From the NCBI GenBank assembly GCA_000702245.1, contig JNKY01000010.1, positions 248,001-312,000 on the forward strand: a DNA stretch of 64,000 nucleotides, in the 5' to 3' direction. Below the pieces are notes generated by a model. The model had not been told where the DNA came from, made no database searches, and saw only the letters and a list, made by a program, of their open reading frames with translations. The position numbers were made by a program, and so were the translations under genes. The DNA is from Lachnospiraceae bacterium C6A11 (GTDB lineage: Bacteria; Bacillota; Clostridia; Lachnospirales; Lachnospiraceae). Below are positions 53,945 through 62,634 of this stretch, piece after piece; positions within the stretch are counted from its first letter, which is position 1, and each line of letters begins with the position of its first letter.

Positions 53945-54682
53945 ATGGCACTGCTTGAAATACGTGATCTGACAGTGAATGTCGGAGACAAAACTATACT
54001 TAACAAGATCAATCTTACGGTTGAGAAGGGTGAGACTCATGTCCTGATGGGACCGAACGGCGCGGGTAAGTCAACCCTCGGCAACGCGATAATGGGTAAT
54101 GAGAATTACGTGATAACCGGCGGAGAGATCATCTATAATGGTGAAAATATCGTAACCGACAGCGTTACGGAGAGAGCAAAGAAGGGAATCTTCCTTTCAT
54201 TCCAGAATCCGATCGAGGTTCCGGGCATCACACTCTCAAACTTCATCAGAAATGCGAAGGACGAGGTTACCGGTAAGAAGAACCGTATCTGGGCCTTCCG
54301 TAAGGAACTTGAGGAGAAGATGAAGCTCCTCAATATGGACAAGTCATACGCTGACAGAGACCTGAATGTAGGCTTCTCCGGCGGTGAGAAGAAGAAGTCG
54401 GAGATCCTTCAGATGCTTATGCTGAATCCTCAGCTTGCTATCCTTGACGAGACCGATTCCGGACTTGATGTTGATGCTGTACGTACAGTTTCAGAGGGTG
54501 TTAAGGATTTCCAGGAGAAGGGCGAGGGCGCTCTTATCATAATCACACACAGTACAAGGATACTTGATGCACTCAAGGTTGATAAGACACACGTTCTTGT
54601 AAACGGAAATATCGTTAAGGACGGAGACGCTTCACTTGTTAACGAGATTAACGAGGGCGGCTTCGAGAAGTATCTTGCATAA
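53945..54682 (+). CDS. sufC: Fe-S assembly ATPase SufC
   Basis: 245-residue ABC-type ATPase of the SUF complex. Walker A GPNGAGKSTL, signature GFSGGEKKKSEILQ, Walker B LAILDETDSGLDVDA, H-loop ITHS. It drives conformational change in SufB-SufD scaffold assembly. Strong AAGGAGG. First gene of the suf operon. Confidence 0.97.
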   Translation: MALLEIRDLTVNVGDKTILNKINLTVEKGETHVLMGPNGAGKSTLGNAIMGNENYVITGGEIIYNGENIVTDSVTERAKKGIFLSFQNPIEVPGITLSNFIRNAKDEVTGKKNRIWAFRKELEEKMKLLNMDKSYADRDLNVGFSGGEKKKSEILQMLMLNPQLAILDETDSGLDVDAVRTVSEGVKDFQEKGEGALIIITHSTRILDALKVDKTHVLVNGNIVKDGDASLVNEINEGGFEKYLA

Positions 54683-54693
54683 ATGAGGACGAA

Positions 54694-56103
54694 ATGAAAG
54701 AGAAAACATACGTAGATGATATAAACAGAAATATGTATGACTTCAAGTATGAGGAGAAGGACTTCTACAGGGTTAAGGAAGGCCTTGATCCTGAGATCGT
54801 TAAGCAGATATCCAGGGAGAAGAATGACCCGGAGTGGATGGCTGAGTTCAGATTGAAGTCACTGGAATTATATAATAAGATCGGTATCCCTGAGTGGGGT
54901 CCTCCGATCGACGGGCTGGACATGGACAACATAGTAACCTACGTTAAGCCTAAGGATAATAAGATGAGTGCAACCTGGGACGAGGTTCCGGATGATATCA
55001 AGGATACTTTCGAGAGACTCGGGATCCCTAAGGCTGAGAGAGAGTCTCTTGCCGGAGTTGGTGCACAGTACGATTCAGAGCTTGTTTACCACAATATCCG
55101 CGAGGAGGTTGCTGCCCAGGGTGTTATTTATACCGACCTTGAGTCAGCTATGCACGGCGAATACGGAGATATGATAAGAGAGCATTTCATGAAGCTCATC
55201 CCTCCGACAGACCATAAGTTTGCGGCTCTTCACGGTGCAGTATGGTCAGGCGGATCCTTCGTATACGTTCCACCTGGAGTAAAGGTAGAAATACCGCTGC
55301 AGTCGTATTTCAGACTGAATGCGCCGGGCGCAGGACAGTTTGAGCATACGCTTATAATCGTAGATGAGGGCGCAGACCTGCATTTCATCGAGGGCTGCTC
55401 GGCTCCTAAGTACAACGTCGCAAACCTTCACGCAGGTGCGGTTGAGCTTTTCGTAGGAAAGAACGCAAAGCTCAGATATTCGACCATCGAGAACTGGTCC
55501 AAGAATATGTACAACCTCAATACCAAGAGGGCGATAATAGAGGAAAACGGCAAGATGGAGTGGGTTTCAGGCTCCTTCGGTTCGCACGTTTCCTACCTCT
55601 ATCCGATGACCATCCTTAAGGGTGACAATTCGAAGATGGAATTCACAGGAATCACCTTTGCGGGTCACACCCAAAACCTGGACACAGGCTTCAAGGTAAC
55701 CCACATAGGTAAAAATACAAGTTCGGCCGTAAACTCAAAGTCTATCAGTAAGGACGGCGGAATCTCAACCTTCAGAAGTTCGGTTGTTGTTCAGAGCAGT
55801 GCCAAGGGCGCAAAGTCGGCAGTTGACTGCTCATCACTCATGCTTGATGACATCTCAAGGTCGGATACTATTCCGGCTATGGATATCAGGACATCCGATG
55901 CAGATATCGGACATGAGGCGAAGATCGGACGTATCAGCGATGATGCTGTATTTTATCTTATGTCGAGAGGTATCTCTGAGGAGGATGCGAGAGCCATGAT
56001 CGTTAGCGGCTTCGCAGACAACGTAAGTAAGGAGCTTCCTCTTGAATACGCGGTTGAGATGAATAACCTTATCAGACTTGAGATGAAGGGCAGCATCGGT
56101 TAG
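54694..56103 (+). CDS. sufB: Fe-S scaffold SufB
   Basis: 469 residues; scaffold on which the nascent Fe-S cluster forms with SufC and SufD. The right-handed beta-helix core and family segments are present: IREEVAAQGVIYTDLE, VPPGVKVEIPLQSYFR, FTGITFAGHTQNLDTG, and the ending SRGISEEDARAMIVSGF. Cys in IEGCSAP is the conserved site region. 11 bases after sufC. Confidence 0.97.
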   Translation: MKEKTYVDDINRNMYDFKYEEKDFYRVKEGLDPEIVKQISREKNDPEWMAEFRLKSLELYNKIGIPEWGPPIDGLDMDNIVTYVKPKDNKMSATWDEVPDDIKDTFERLGIPKAERESLAGVGAQYDSELVYHNIREEVAAQGVIYTDLESAMHGEYGDMIREHFMKLIPPTDHKFAALHGAVWSGGSFVYVPPGVKVEIPLQSYFRLNAPGAGQFEHTLIIVDEGADLHFIEGCSAPKYNVANLHAGAVELFVGKNAKLRYSTIENWSKNMYNLNTKRAIIEENGKMEWVSGSFGSHVSYLYPMTILKGDNSKMEFTGITFAGHTQNLDTGFKVTHIGKNTSSAVNSKSISKDGGISTFRSSVVVQSSAKGAKSAVDCSSLMLDDISRSDTIPAMDIRTSDADIGHEAKIGRISDDAVFYLMSRGISEEDARAMIVSGFADNVSKELPLEYAVEMNNLIRLEMKGSIG

Positions 56104-56120
56104 TGATGAAAGGAAATAAA

Positions 56121-57317
56121 ATGACAGAGAATGTTATTAAGGTAAATAACCTGCCGGCTCTGACCTGGAACTGGCTGAAGATGAACAGCCTTCAGCTTGA
56201 GAAGGGCAGCGGTCTCAGTGCAGGAAATATAGAGACAGACATTCCTTCAGATATCAGGCTCGGCGGGATTTCTGCTGAGGATAAGCAGGTACTTCTTGAG
56301 GCTGAGACCGGTATGGGTAAGGAAATGGCTGAGCTGGTTCAGGCGGCAGCAACGTCGCAGCAGGCTTCCGGGAACGGCGTGATAGAGAAGTCAGGACAGG
56401 CTTCCGGAAACGGCGTGATAGAGCTTTCGGCAGCGAAGGGTGTTAAGGAATCGGCACCGGCAAGGCTTAGATTCACGGGCGCCGGACAGGCTGCAGATGG
56501 ATCGGATGCATCTATAAACGGCTCAGCAGCAGGAATAATAAATACAAAAAACAGCATTAGCAGCGTCCTGATATCGGCAGAAGAAGACAGCGAGATGGTG
56601 ATCATCTCTGATATGACCGGTATTTCTGCGGGTGATGTCAGAAACGGTGTCGAAACAAGAGTACTTGTGAAGGACAGAGCTAAGGTAAAGCTTGTCGAGA
56701 TATATAAGGGCGAGGAAGATGACGAGTATTTCAGCAATATCGGAGCCGTTGTTGGTGAAGAGGCGGAGTTCAGCCTCGTACAGCTTTTCCTCGGTGGTAA
56801 GAAGGTAAGTGCCGGATGTGCGGTTGCACTTAAGGGCGATAAGTCGCTCTATAAAGAGAAAACCGCTTACGAAGCTGAGGCCGGTGCAAAATATGATTTC
56901 AATTATGTCACGAGACATATTGGTAAGGAGACTGAATCGGACGTTCATGCGGGCGGAGTGCTTCATGAGAAGGCTGAGAAGACCATGAGACAGACCATAG
57001 ACTTCATCCGTGGATGCGCAGGTTCTAAGGGCGCTGAGAGAGAAGAGGTTCTTCTTATGGATGAGGAGCTTGTCAACAAGACCATACCTCTTATCCTCTG
57101 TGACGAAGAGGATGTTGAAGGCGCACACGGAGCTTCTATCGGTAAGCTTTCTGAGGAGGTTCTTTTCTACCTCAGAGCGAGAGGTCTCAGTGATGAGGCT
57201 ATCTACAGCCTGATGGCAAGCGGAAAGCTGATCTCGGTTGTAAATGAGATTGGCGACGAAGTAACCCAGAAGATGGCGACAGAGCTTATCATGGGCGAAG
57301 TGGTCGAGGAAGAGTAA
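56121..57317 (+). CDS. sufD: Fe-S scaffold SufD
   Basis: About 398 residues; partner of SufB. The conserved C-terminal part (VHAGGVLHEKAEKTMRQTIDF, EEDVEGAHGASIGKLSEEVLFYLRARGL) is clear, while the N-terminal part is diverged and holds a Gly/Ser/Ala-rich insert with a duplicated QASGNGVIE unit (56368-56423). The start is placed at ATG 56121 after AAAGGA; an in-frame GTG at 56103 overlaps the sufB stop. Confidence 0.92.
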   Translation: MTENVIKVNNLPALTWNWLKMNSLQLEKGSGLSAGNIETDIPSDIRLGGISAEDKQVLLEAETGMGKEMAELVQAAATSQQASGNGVIEKSGQASGNGVIELSAAKGVKESAPARLRFTGAGQAADGSDASINGSAAGIINTKNSISSVLISAEEDSEMVIISDMTGISAGDVRNGVETRVLVKDRAKVKLVEIYKGEEDDEYFSNIGAVVGEEAEFSLVQLFLGGKKVSAGCAVALKGDKSLYKEKTAYEAEAGAKYDFNYVTRHIGKETESDVHAGGVLHEKAEKTMRQTIDFIRGCAGSKGAEREEVLLMDEELVNKTIPLILCDEEDVEGAHGASIGKLSEEVLFYLRARGLSDEAIYSLMASGKLISVVNEIGDEVTQKMATELIMGEVVEEE

Positions 57318-57399
57318 TCCGAACGGATAAAGAATGACTGAGAGAAATATTAATCTATCGTGTCAGAAATAGATATTTATCAGAAAGTAAGGAAATTAA

Positions 57400-59076
57400 A
57401 TGAGTATCGATATTAAAGAAGTCAGAAAGGATTTTCCTTTCTTCAGTAGAAATACACTTGCATATCTGGACAATTCGGCAACCTCGCAGAAGCCGGACAG
57501 TGTCATCAAGGCTGAGGCAGCATTTTATGAAACCCTGAATGCGAATCCGTTCAGAGGCCTGTATCAGCTTTCTATCGACGCTACCGATGCTTATGAGGAT
57601 GCAAGAAGAACGGTTCAGAGATTTATCAATGCGTCTTCAAGGCGTGAGATAGTATTTACAAGGAACGCTTCTGAAAGCCTTAACCTTGCAGCCTGCTGTC
57701 TCGGAGAGATGGTTCTGGGTGAGGGCGATGAGGTGATCACAACAGTGGTTGAGCATCACAGCAATATGCTTCCGTGGACTCATATCGCTGCCAAGAAGGG
57801 TGCGAAGGTCAAGTTCCTTGAGTGCAGTCCTGAGGGCGTATTTTACCCTGAGGCGCTGGAGGCGCTGATAACCGACAGAACGAAGATCGTTGCAATGACT
57901 CACGTTTCAAATGTATTTGGACGTGTGAATGATATCAAGACCTTTGCAGAGATCGCTCACAAGGCCGGCGCTTTCTTTGTTGCGGACGGCGCTCAGAGCG
58001 TGCCTCATATGAAGGTGGATGTTCAGAAGCTGGGAATCGACTTCCTTGCATTTTCCGGACACAAGATGCTTGCACCGATGGGTATCGGCGTTCTGTACGG
58101 AAAGAGAGAAATACTTGAGAAGATGCCGCCATATATGACCGGCGGTGAAATGATAGAGAATGTCAGCCTTGAGGGCGTGACCTATGCCAAGCTTCCGCAC
58201 AAGTTTGAGGCGGGAACAGTTAACGGTGCAGGTGCCTACGCGCTGGCTGAGGCTATCAGATATATCGAGAAGATAGGCTTTGATTCGATCGAGAAGAGAG
58301 AGCTTTATCTGACCACCAAGGCTATGGAGGAGATAAAGAAGCTTCCTTATGTGAATGTTGTGGGTAGCGACGATCCGAAGGAGCATCACGGTATCATAAC
58401 CTTTACTATCAAGGATATGCATCCGCATGATATTGCGGCAAGGTTCGCCGATGCGGGAGTAGCAGTCCGTGCGGGACATCACTGCGCAGAGCCGCTTCAC
58501 CATTTCCTTGGAATACCTTCAACCGTAAGAGCAAGTATCATGTTCTACAATACGGATGAGGATATCGACAGATTCGTAAATGTATTAAAGAGCATAAATA
58601 CGGTTCCGGATTACAGCGACGCCAACAGAAGCCTCTTCGAAGAGGTGCTGATGGATCATAAGGTTAGTCCGGGTCATCGTTTCAAGATGATAAAGCCGAC
58701 AAATAAGCATAGGGGCGTTAACCCTTCCTGCGGTGACGACATCTTCCTGCAGCTTAATGTGGATGATGACGGAGTGATCACGGACGGAGCCTTTATCGGT
58801 GACGGCTGTACCATATCACAGGCGAGCGTTGACATCATGCTTGATATGGTTATCGGCATGAAGAAGGAAGAGGCTCTGCAGCTTAAGGATAAGTTTCTGG
58901 GAATGATCAAGGGAACTGCTTCCGAGGAGGAGATAGAGTCGCTTGAGGAGGCATCTGTATTTAAGGATGTATCACATATGCCTGCAAGAGTTAAATGTGC
59001 TGTTCTCGGCTGGCATACACTTGAGGAAGCACTGAAGTCGGACGAATACGCCGGCAGTGCATCATGTGACTGCTGA
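57400..59076 (+). CDS. sufS: SufS-SufU fusion: cysteine desulfurase joined to sulfur carrier
   Basis: 558 residues. Residues 1 to about 403 are SufS: PLP Lys in AFSGHKMLAPMGIGVLYG, catalytic Cys loop VRAGHHCAEPLHHF, VVEHHSNMLPW. Residues of about 410-558 are SufU: SLFEEVLMDHKVSPGHR, NPSCGDDIFLQL (Cys 1), GCTISQASVDIM (Cys 2) and ARVKCAVLGWHTL (Cys 3). Both sets of catalytic and zinc-binding residues are intact, so desulfurase and acceptor are physically joined. In most Firmicutes they are separate adjacent genes. Last gene of the operon (order C-B-D-SU). Confidence 0.95.
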   Translation: MSIDIKEVRKDFPFFSRNTLAYLDNSATSQKPDSVIKAEAAFYETLNANPFRGLYQLSIDATDAYEDARRTVQRFINASSRREIVFTRNASESLNLAACCLGEMVLGEGDEVITTVVEHHSNMLPWTHIAAKKGAKVKFLECSPEGVFYPEALEALITDRTKIVAMTHVSNVFGRVNDIKTFAEIAHKAGAFFVADGAQSVPHMKVDVQKLGIDFLAFSGHKMLAPMGIGVLYGKREILEKMPPYMTGGEMIENVSLEGVTYAKLPHKFEAGTVNGAGAYALAEAIRYIEKIGFDSIEKRELYLTTKAMEEIKKLPYVNVVGSDDPKEHHGIITFTIKDMHPHDIAARFADAGVAVRAGHHCAEPLHHFLGIPSTVRASIMFYNTDEDIDRFVNVLKSINTVPDYSDANRSLFEEVLMDHKVSPGHRFKMIKPTNKHRGVNPSCGDDIFLQLNVDDDGVITDGAFIGDGCTISQASVDIMLDMVIGMKKEEALQLKDKFLGMIKGTASEEEIESLEEASVFKDVSHMPARVKCAVLGWHTLEEALKSDEYAGSASCDC

Positions 59077-59108
59077 TCTAAAAACACGTGATAAATCAGA
59101 AACATGAA

Positions 59109-59184
59109 AAACTGTGGTGCATGCTGCGGGTGAGTGTTGAACAATAAAATAAGAAACTGTGGCACATGCGCGGGTGATTGTTGA
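59109..59184 (+). repeat. Imperfect 45-bp tandem duplication
   Basis: AAACTGTGG...GCGGGTGA.TGTTGA occurs twice, about 45 bases apart, downstream of the sufS fusion gene. Non-coding. Confidence 0.6.
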
Positions 59185-59232
59185 TGTGGGATAGATAAGA
59201 CCGGGTAAGTCGGTTGATCGAGAGGGATTGGT

Positions 59233-60756
59233 ATGAAATATAATAAAAATAAAAGTCGTATGATACTGCTTCTTCTCTGCATGTCTATGATAGCCGGGCT
59301 GTTTACGGCCTGTGGCAAGAAGAAGGACGATAGAGAAACTTTCGTGGTGGGCTTTGATGCTGAATTCCCACCGTACGGTTATAAGGATGAAGACGGCGAT
59401 TACGTTGGTTTTGACCTTGAACTTGCAGAGGAAGTCTGCAGGAGAAGAGGCTGGGAGCTTGTTAAGCAGCCTATCGACTGGGAACAGAAGAATATGGAGC
59501 TTAATTCCGGTGCGATCGACTGTATTTGGAACGGTTTTACGGTTAACGGCCGTGAAGAGGATTATACCTGGACGACAGCTTATGTAGATAATTCACAGGT
59601 TGTTGTAGTTAAGAAGGATTCTGATATCGAAAGCCTCAGTGATCTTAAGGGTAAGGTTGTTGCAGTTCAGTCCGATTCGGCTGCGCTGGCTGCATTTACT
59701 TCTGAAGATGCGACCGAGGAGAACAAGGCGCTTGCGAAAACCTTCAAGGAACTTATGCAGATAGGTAACTATGTAAGTGCGTTCCTTGACCTTGACAGCG
59801 GATCTGTTGATGCTGTTGTTATCGATGTCGGAGTTGCTTACTACCAGCTGAATCAGAATCCTAATTTTAAGCTTCTTAAGGAAACTGTTTCCTCAGAGAA
59901 ATACGGTGTTGCTTTCAAATACGGAAATATGACTCTTCGTGACCAGGTTCAGGAAACTCTCGAGGAGATGTATAAGGACGGAACCCTGCAGGAGATCGCT
60001 TCTCACTGGAAGGATTTCTACATCGAGGAAAGCCTCTGCTTCATGGATGAGGGAACCGATTTTGCTTACAGAACAGACGATACTGCAAAGGCAGACAAGC
60101 CTTTCGGAGAGAAGTTTGTAAGCATCTCAAAGCAGCTTGCAAAGGGCATAATTGCTACACTTTCAATATTCTTCCTGACACTGCTGTTTTCTATGCCGCT
60201 GGGACTTCTTGTTACCTTCGTCAGAATGTCAAGGTTCAAAGTCCTTCAGTGGATAGCAAGGATATATATTTCGATACTTCGAGGAACACCGCTTATGCTT
60301 CAGCTGCTGGTTGTTTTCTACGGACCGCATTTCCTGTTTGGCGCAGAGACCTCGCAGAGCTACAGATTCATCGCGGTGATCATAGGCTTCTCACTTAATT
60401 ATGCAGCATATTTTGCAGAAATATATCGTGCAGGAATCGAAGGAATACCGGCCGGACAGAGAGAGGCGGCTGATGTTCTCGGATATTCTAAGGGACAGAC
60501 CTTCAGGAAGATCATCTTCCCACAGATGTGTAAGAGAGTCATCCCTCCTGTAACAAATGAAGTTATCACACTTGTCAAGGATACATCGCTTGCATTTGCG
60601 CTTGCTTACACCGAGATGTTTACGCTCGCAAAGCAGATCACTGCCAGCGAGGCAAGCATCCTTCCACTTTTCATCGCGGGTGTATTTTATTACGTATTTA
60701 ACTTTATCGTTGCAATGGTTATGGAAGGCATCGAGAAGAAACTGCGATACTATTAA
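59233..60756 (+). CDS. Amino-acid ABC transporter, fused substrate-binding protein and permease
   Basis: 507 residues. A signal/lipobox-like start (GLFTAC) precedes a polar amino-acid binding domain (about 35-265: FVVGFDAEFPPYGYKDEDGDYVGFDLELAEE). This is joined to a HisM/GlnP-type permease (about 290-507) with RGTPLMLQLLVVFYG and the ATPase-coupling loop QREAADVLGYSKGQTF. Related fused GlnP-type proteins import glutamine, arginine or histidine; the ligand cannot be told. The ATPase gene follows after the structured RNA element. Confidence 0.93.
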   Translation: MKYNKNKSRMILLLLCMSMIAGLFTACGKKKDDRETFVVGFDAEFPPYGYKDEDGDYVGFDLELAEEVCRRRGWELVKQPIDWEQKNMELNSGAIDCIWNGFTVNGREEDYTWTTAYVDNSQVVVVKKDSDIESLSDLKGKVVAVQSDSAALAAFTSEDATEENKALAKTFKELMQIGNYVSAFLDLDSGSVDAVVIDVGVAYYQLNQNPNFKLLKETVSSEKYGVAFKYGNMTLRDQVQETLEEMYKDGTLQEIASHWKDFYIEESLCFMDEGTDFAYRTDDTAKADKPFGEKFVSISKQLAKGIIATLSIFFLTLLFSMPLGLLVTFVRMSRFKVLQWIARIYISILRGTPLMLQLLVVFYGPHFLFGAETSQSYRFIAVIIGFSLNYAAYFAEIYRAGIEGIPAGQREAADVLGYSKGQTFRKIIFPQMCKRVIPPVTNEVITLVKDTSLAFALAYTEMFTLAKQITASEASILPLFIAGVFYYVFNFIVAMVMEGIEKKLRYY

Positions 60757-60911
60757 GCAACTGCAATGAGAAACACAAACATCGATGGACTGTTTACAGG
60801 ACGGCGAATGTATGTGTTTCTCGGTATAGTTTGCGAAGCAAACGATCACCGAATGTGAGCATCTATGATGCGACAGACGACGAAGTCGGCTGATTTGGTG
60901 GTTGCAGTTGT
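60757..60911 (+). ncRNA. Repeated structured RNA element, copy B (ABC operon)
   Basis: Same six helices as copy A: P1 CAACTGCAA/TTGCAGTTG (60758-60766/60902-60910); P2 GAGAAACACA/TGTGTTTCTC (60768-60777/60813-60822) with CTGTTTACAG at its tip; P3 GTTTGC-GAA-GCAAAC (60829-60843); P4 CACCGAA/TTTGGTG (60847-60853/60894-60900); P5 GCATC/GATGC (60859-60871); GACAGA; P6 CGAC-GAA-GTCG (60878-60888). It begins right after the permease stop codon and precedes the ATPase gene. Confidence 0.75.
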
Positions 60912-60936
60912 GACATAAGCGAAAGGAGAATTAGGT

Positions 60937-61689
60937 ATGAGTCTTCTTGAAATAAAGAATTTGAAGAAGAGCTTCGGGAATCTGGATGTTCTTCACAATA
61001 TATCCCTCAGTGTGGATGAGGGCGAAGTGGTTTCGATACTCGGACCTTCCGGCTCGGGTAAGTCGACGCTTCTCAGATGTGCGACGCTGCTTGAGACCAT
61101 GGACGGCGGAAGCCTCTCCTACGACGGCGGATTTGTCTGCAAGGATGAAGGAGCGGGAAGCGTTTATGCTCCGAAGAGTGAGATAAAGAGACTTAAAAAT
61201 ACATTTGGACTTGTATTTCAGAATTTCAACCTGTTTCCGCATTACACGGTTCTGAAGAATGTTATCGATCCACCGATCACTATCCAGAAACGTGATAAGG
61301 AAGAGGTTATAAAGGAAGCCGGCGAGCTTCTCGAGAAGGTTGGTCTTTCTGATAAGAAGAACAGCTATCCGGGACAGCTTTCGGGTGGACAGCAGCAGAG
61401 AGTTGCGATTGCAAGAGCTCTTGCGATGAAGCCGAAGATTCTGTTCTTCGATGAGCCAACCTCAGCGCTTGATCCGGAGATTACAGCAGGAATCCTCAAG
61501 GTTCTCCGCCAGCTTGCAGAAGAGAAGATGACCATGGTCATCGTAACTCACGAGATCGCTTTCGCAAGAAGCGTATCCGACAGAGTTATCTTCATGGACG
61601 GCGGGTACATCATCGAGGAAGGTAAACCTGAAGATGTAATCGACAACCCTTCTAATGACAGAACCAGAGCGTTTCTTCAGAAATTTTAG
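60937..61689 (+). CDS. Amino-acid ABC transporter ATP-binding protein
   Basis: 250 residues, GlnQ/HisP type. Walker A GPSGSGKSTLLRC, Q-loop GLVFQNFNLFPH, signature QLSGGQQQRVAIARA, Walker B ILFFDEPTSALDPE, H-loop VTHE. Pairs with the fused binding-protein/permease upstream to form a complete importer. GAAAGGAG precedes the ATG. Confidence 0.95.
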   Translation: MSLLEIKNLKKSFGNLDVLHNISLSVDEGEVVSILGPSGSGKSTLLRCATLLETMDGGSLSYDGGFVCKDEGAGSVYAPKSEIKRLKNTFGLVFQNFNLFPHYTVLKNVIDPPITIQKRDKEEVIKEAGELLEKVGLSDKKNSYPGQLSGGQQQRVAIARALAMKPKILFFDEPTSALDPEITAGILKVLRQLAEEKMTMVIVTHEIAFARSVSDRVIFMDGGYIIEEGKPEDVIDNPSNDRTRAFLQKF

Positions 61690-61709
61690 ACAATTAAGTG
61701 ACCGACGAT

Positions 61710-61739
61710 GATATATGTGTTTCGAGAAACACGTATATC
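61710..61739 (+). other. Hairpin downstream of the ABC ATPase gene
   Basis: GATATATGTGTTT / AAACACGTATATC, about 13 bp with one G-U, 4-base loop; no U-run. Confidence 0.5.
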
Positions 61740-61778
61740 TGAGGAGGGAAGTAGTGAAATAAAAGGAGATGAAGTATT

Positions 61779-62510
61779 ATGGGACTTTTTGATAAGATCG
61801 CGGGGGCGTTCGAAAAAAAGCAGTGTGATATCTGCGGCGGCGAGATCGGTATGCTCGGCAACAAGAAGCTTGAGAACGGTAATTGCTGCAAGGAGTGCGT
61901 GAAGAAGCTTTCACCATGGTTTACGGACAGAAAGCATAGCACTGTAGAAGAGATTATAGAGCAGATCGAATACAGAGAACAGAATAGAGAAGCTCTGAAG
62001 GATTTTCATGAGACTGTTTCCTTTGGTGAGGACAGCTCACTTTTCCTTATAGATCAGCAGAAGAGAAGATTTGTTGTTCTTCCGAGAAGCAACGTTGATA
62101 TTTATCAGGTGAATCCTGACATCATCGAGTTTGATCAGGTTCGTGAGATGAAGCTGGATATGTCTTATTCGTCTGTCGAAGAGAAGATAATGAGAGATGG
62201 TCAGAGGGTTTCCTACAATCCTCCGAGATATGAGCATACGTTTAATTTCTATGTGAAGATCGTTACAGATCATCCATATGCTCATGAGCACAGATGTCCG
62301 CTTCATGCGAGAAGTCTCAAGGTTCATACTGCAGGACCGAAGATGAGTAGAAGCTACAGACTTGACGCGCTTGAAGATCTGACACGATTCCTTGATTATT
62401 ATCCACCTATCAATTATCGCGACAGAGTACAGGTTGACCGCGAGCTTGATGACTGCTATTATTTCGCACATATGGGCGATGAGATCTGCAGAACGATCAT
62501 GCGCGGATAA
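61779..62510 (+). CDS. DUF4428-type zinc-ribbon protein
   Basis: 243 residues. N-terminal double CxxC ribbon (CDICGGEIG...NCCKECVKKL) typical of DUF4428, followed by about 180 residues of mixed alpha/beta with many aromatic and charged residues. Cytoplasmic, no membrane segment. Function unknown; such ribbons are usually found in bacterial stress or membrane-associated proteins. AAAGGAG precedes the ATG. Confidence 0.82.
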   Translation: MGLFDKIAGAFEKKQCDICGGEIGMLGNKKLENGNCCKECVKKLSPWFTDRKHSTVEEIIEQIEYREQNREALKDFHETVSFGEDSSLFLIDQQKRRFVVLPRSNVDIYQVNPDIIEFDQVREMKLDMSYSSVEEKIMRDGQRVSYNPPRYEHTFNFYVKIVTDHPYAHEHRCPLHARSLKVHTAGPKMSRSYRLDALEDLTRFLDYYPPINYRDRVQVDRELDDCYYFAHMGDEICRTIMRG

Positions 62511-62566
62511 TTATTGATTGGTATTATTTGATAAAATCTTCTGGACATGTTCATACGTATGGATTT

Positions 62567-62595
62567 TTGAACAGAGAATATACAAAGGGTATACT
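62567..62595 (+). promoter_or_regulatory. Promoter of the rhodanese-TtcA gene
   Basis: TTGAAC (62567-62572), 17 bases, TATACT (62590-62595). Confidence 0.7.
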
Positions 62596-62620
62596 GATAT
62601 CACATTTTATTGATATCACA
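62595..62620 (+). repeat. Tandem operator-like direct repeat
   Basis: TGATATCACA at 62595-62604 and 62611-62620 (6-base gap), starting at the last base of the -10 and running over the likely transcription start. Confidence 0.6.
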
Positions 62621-62634
62621 ATAATACGAATAAC

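Noticed and set aside
59077-59232. Small gene or terminator after the sufS fusion
   Set aside because: Only an imperfect tandem duplication was found; no start with ribosome site and no stem with U-run.
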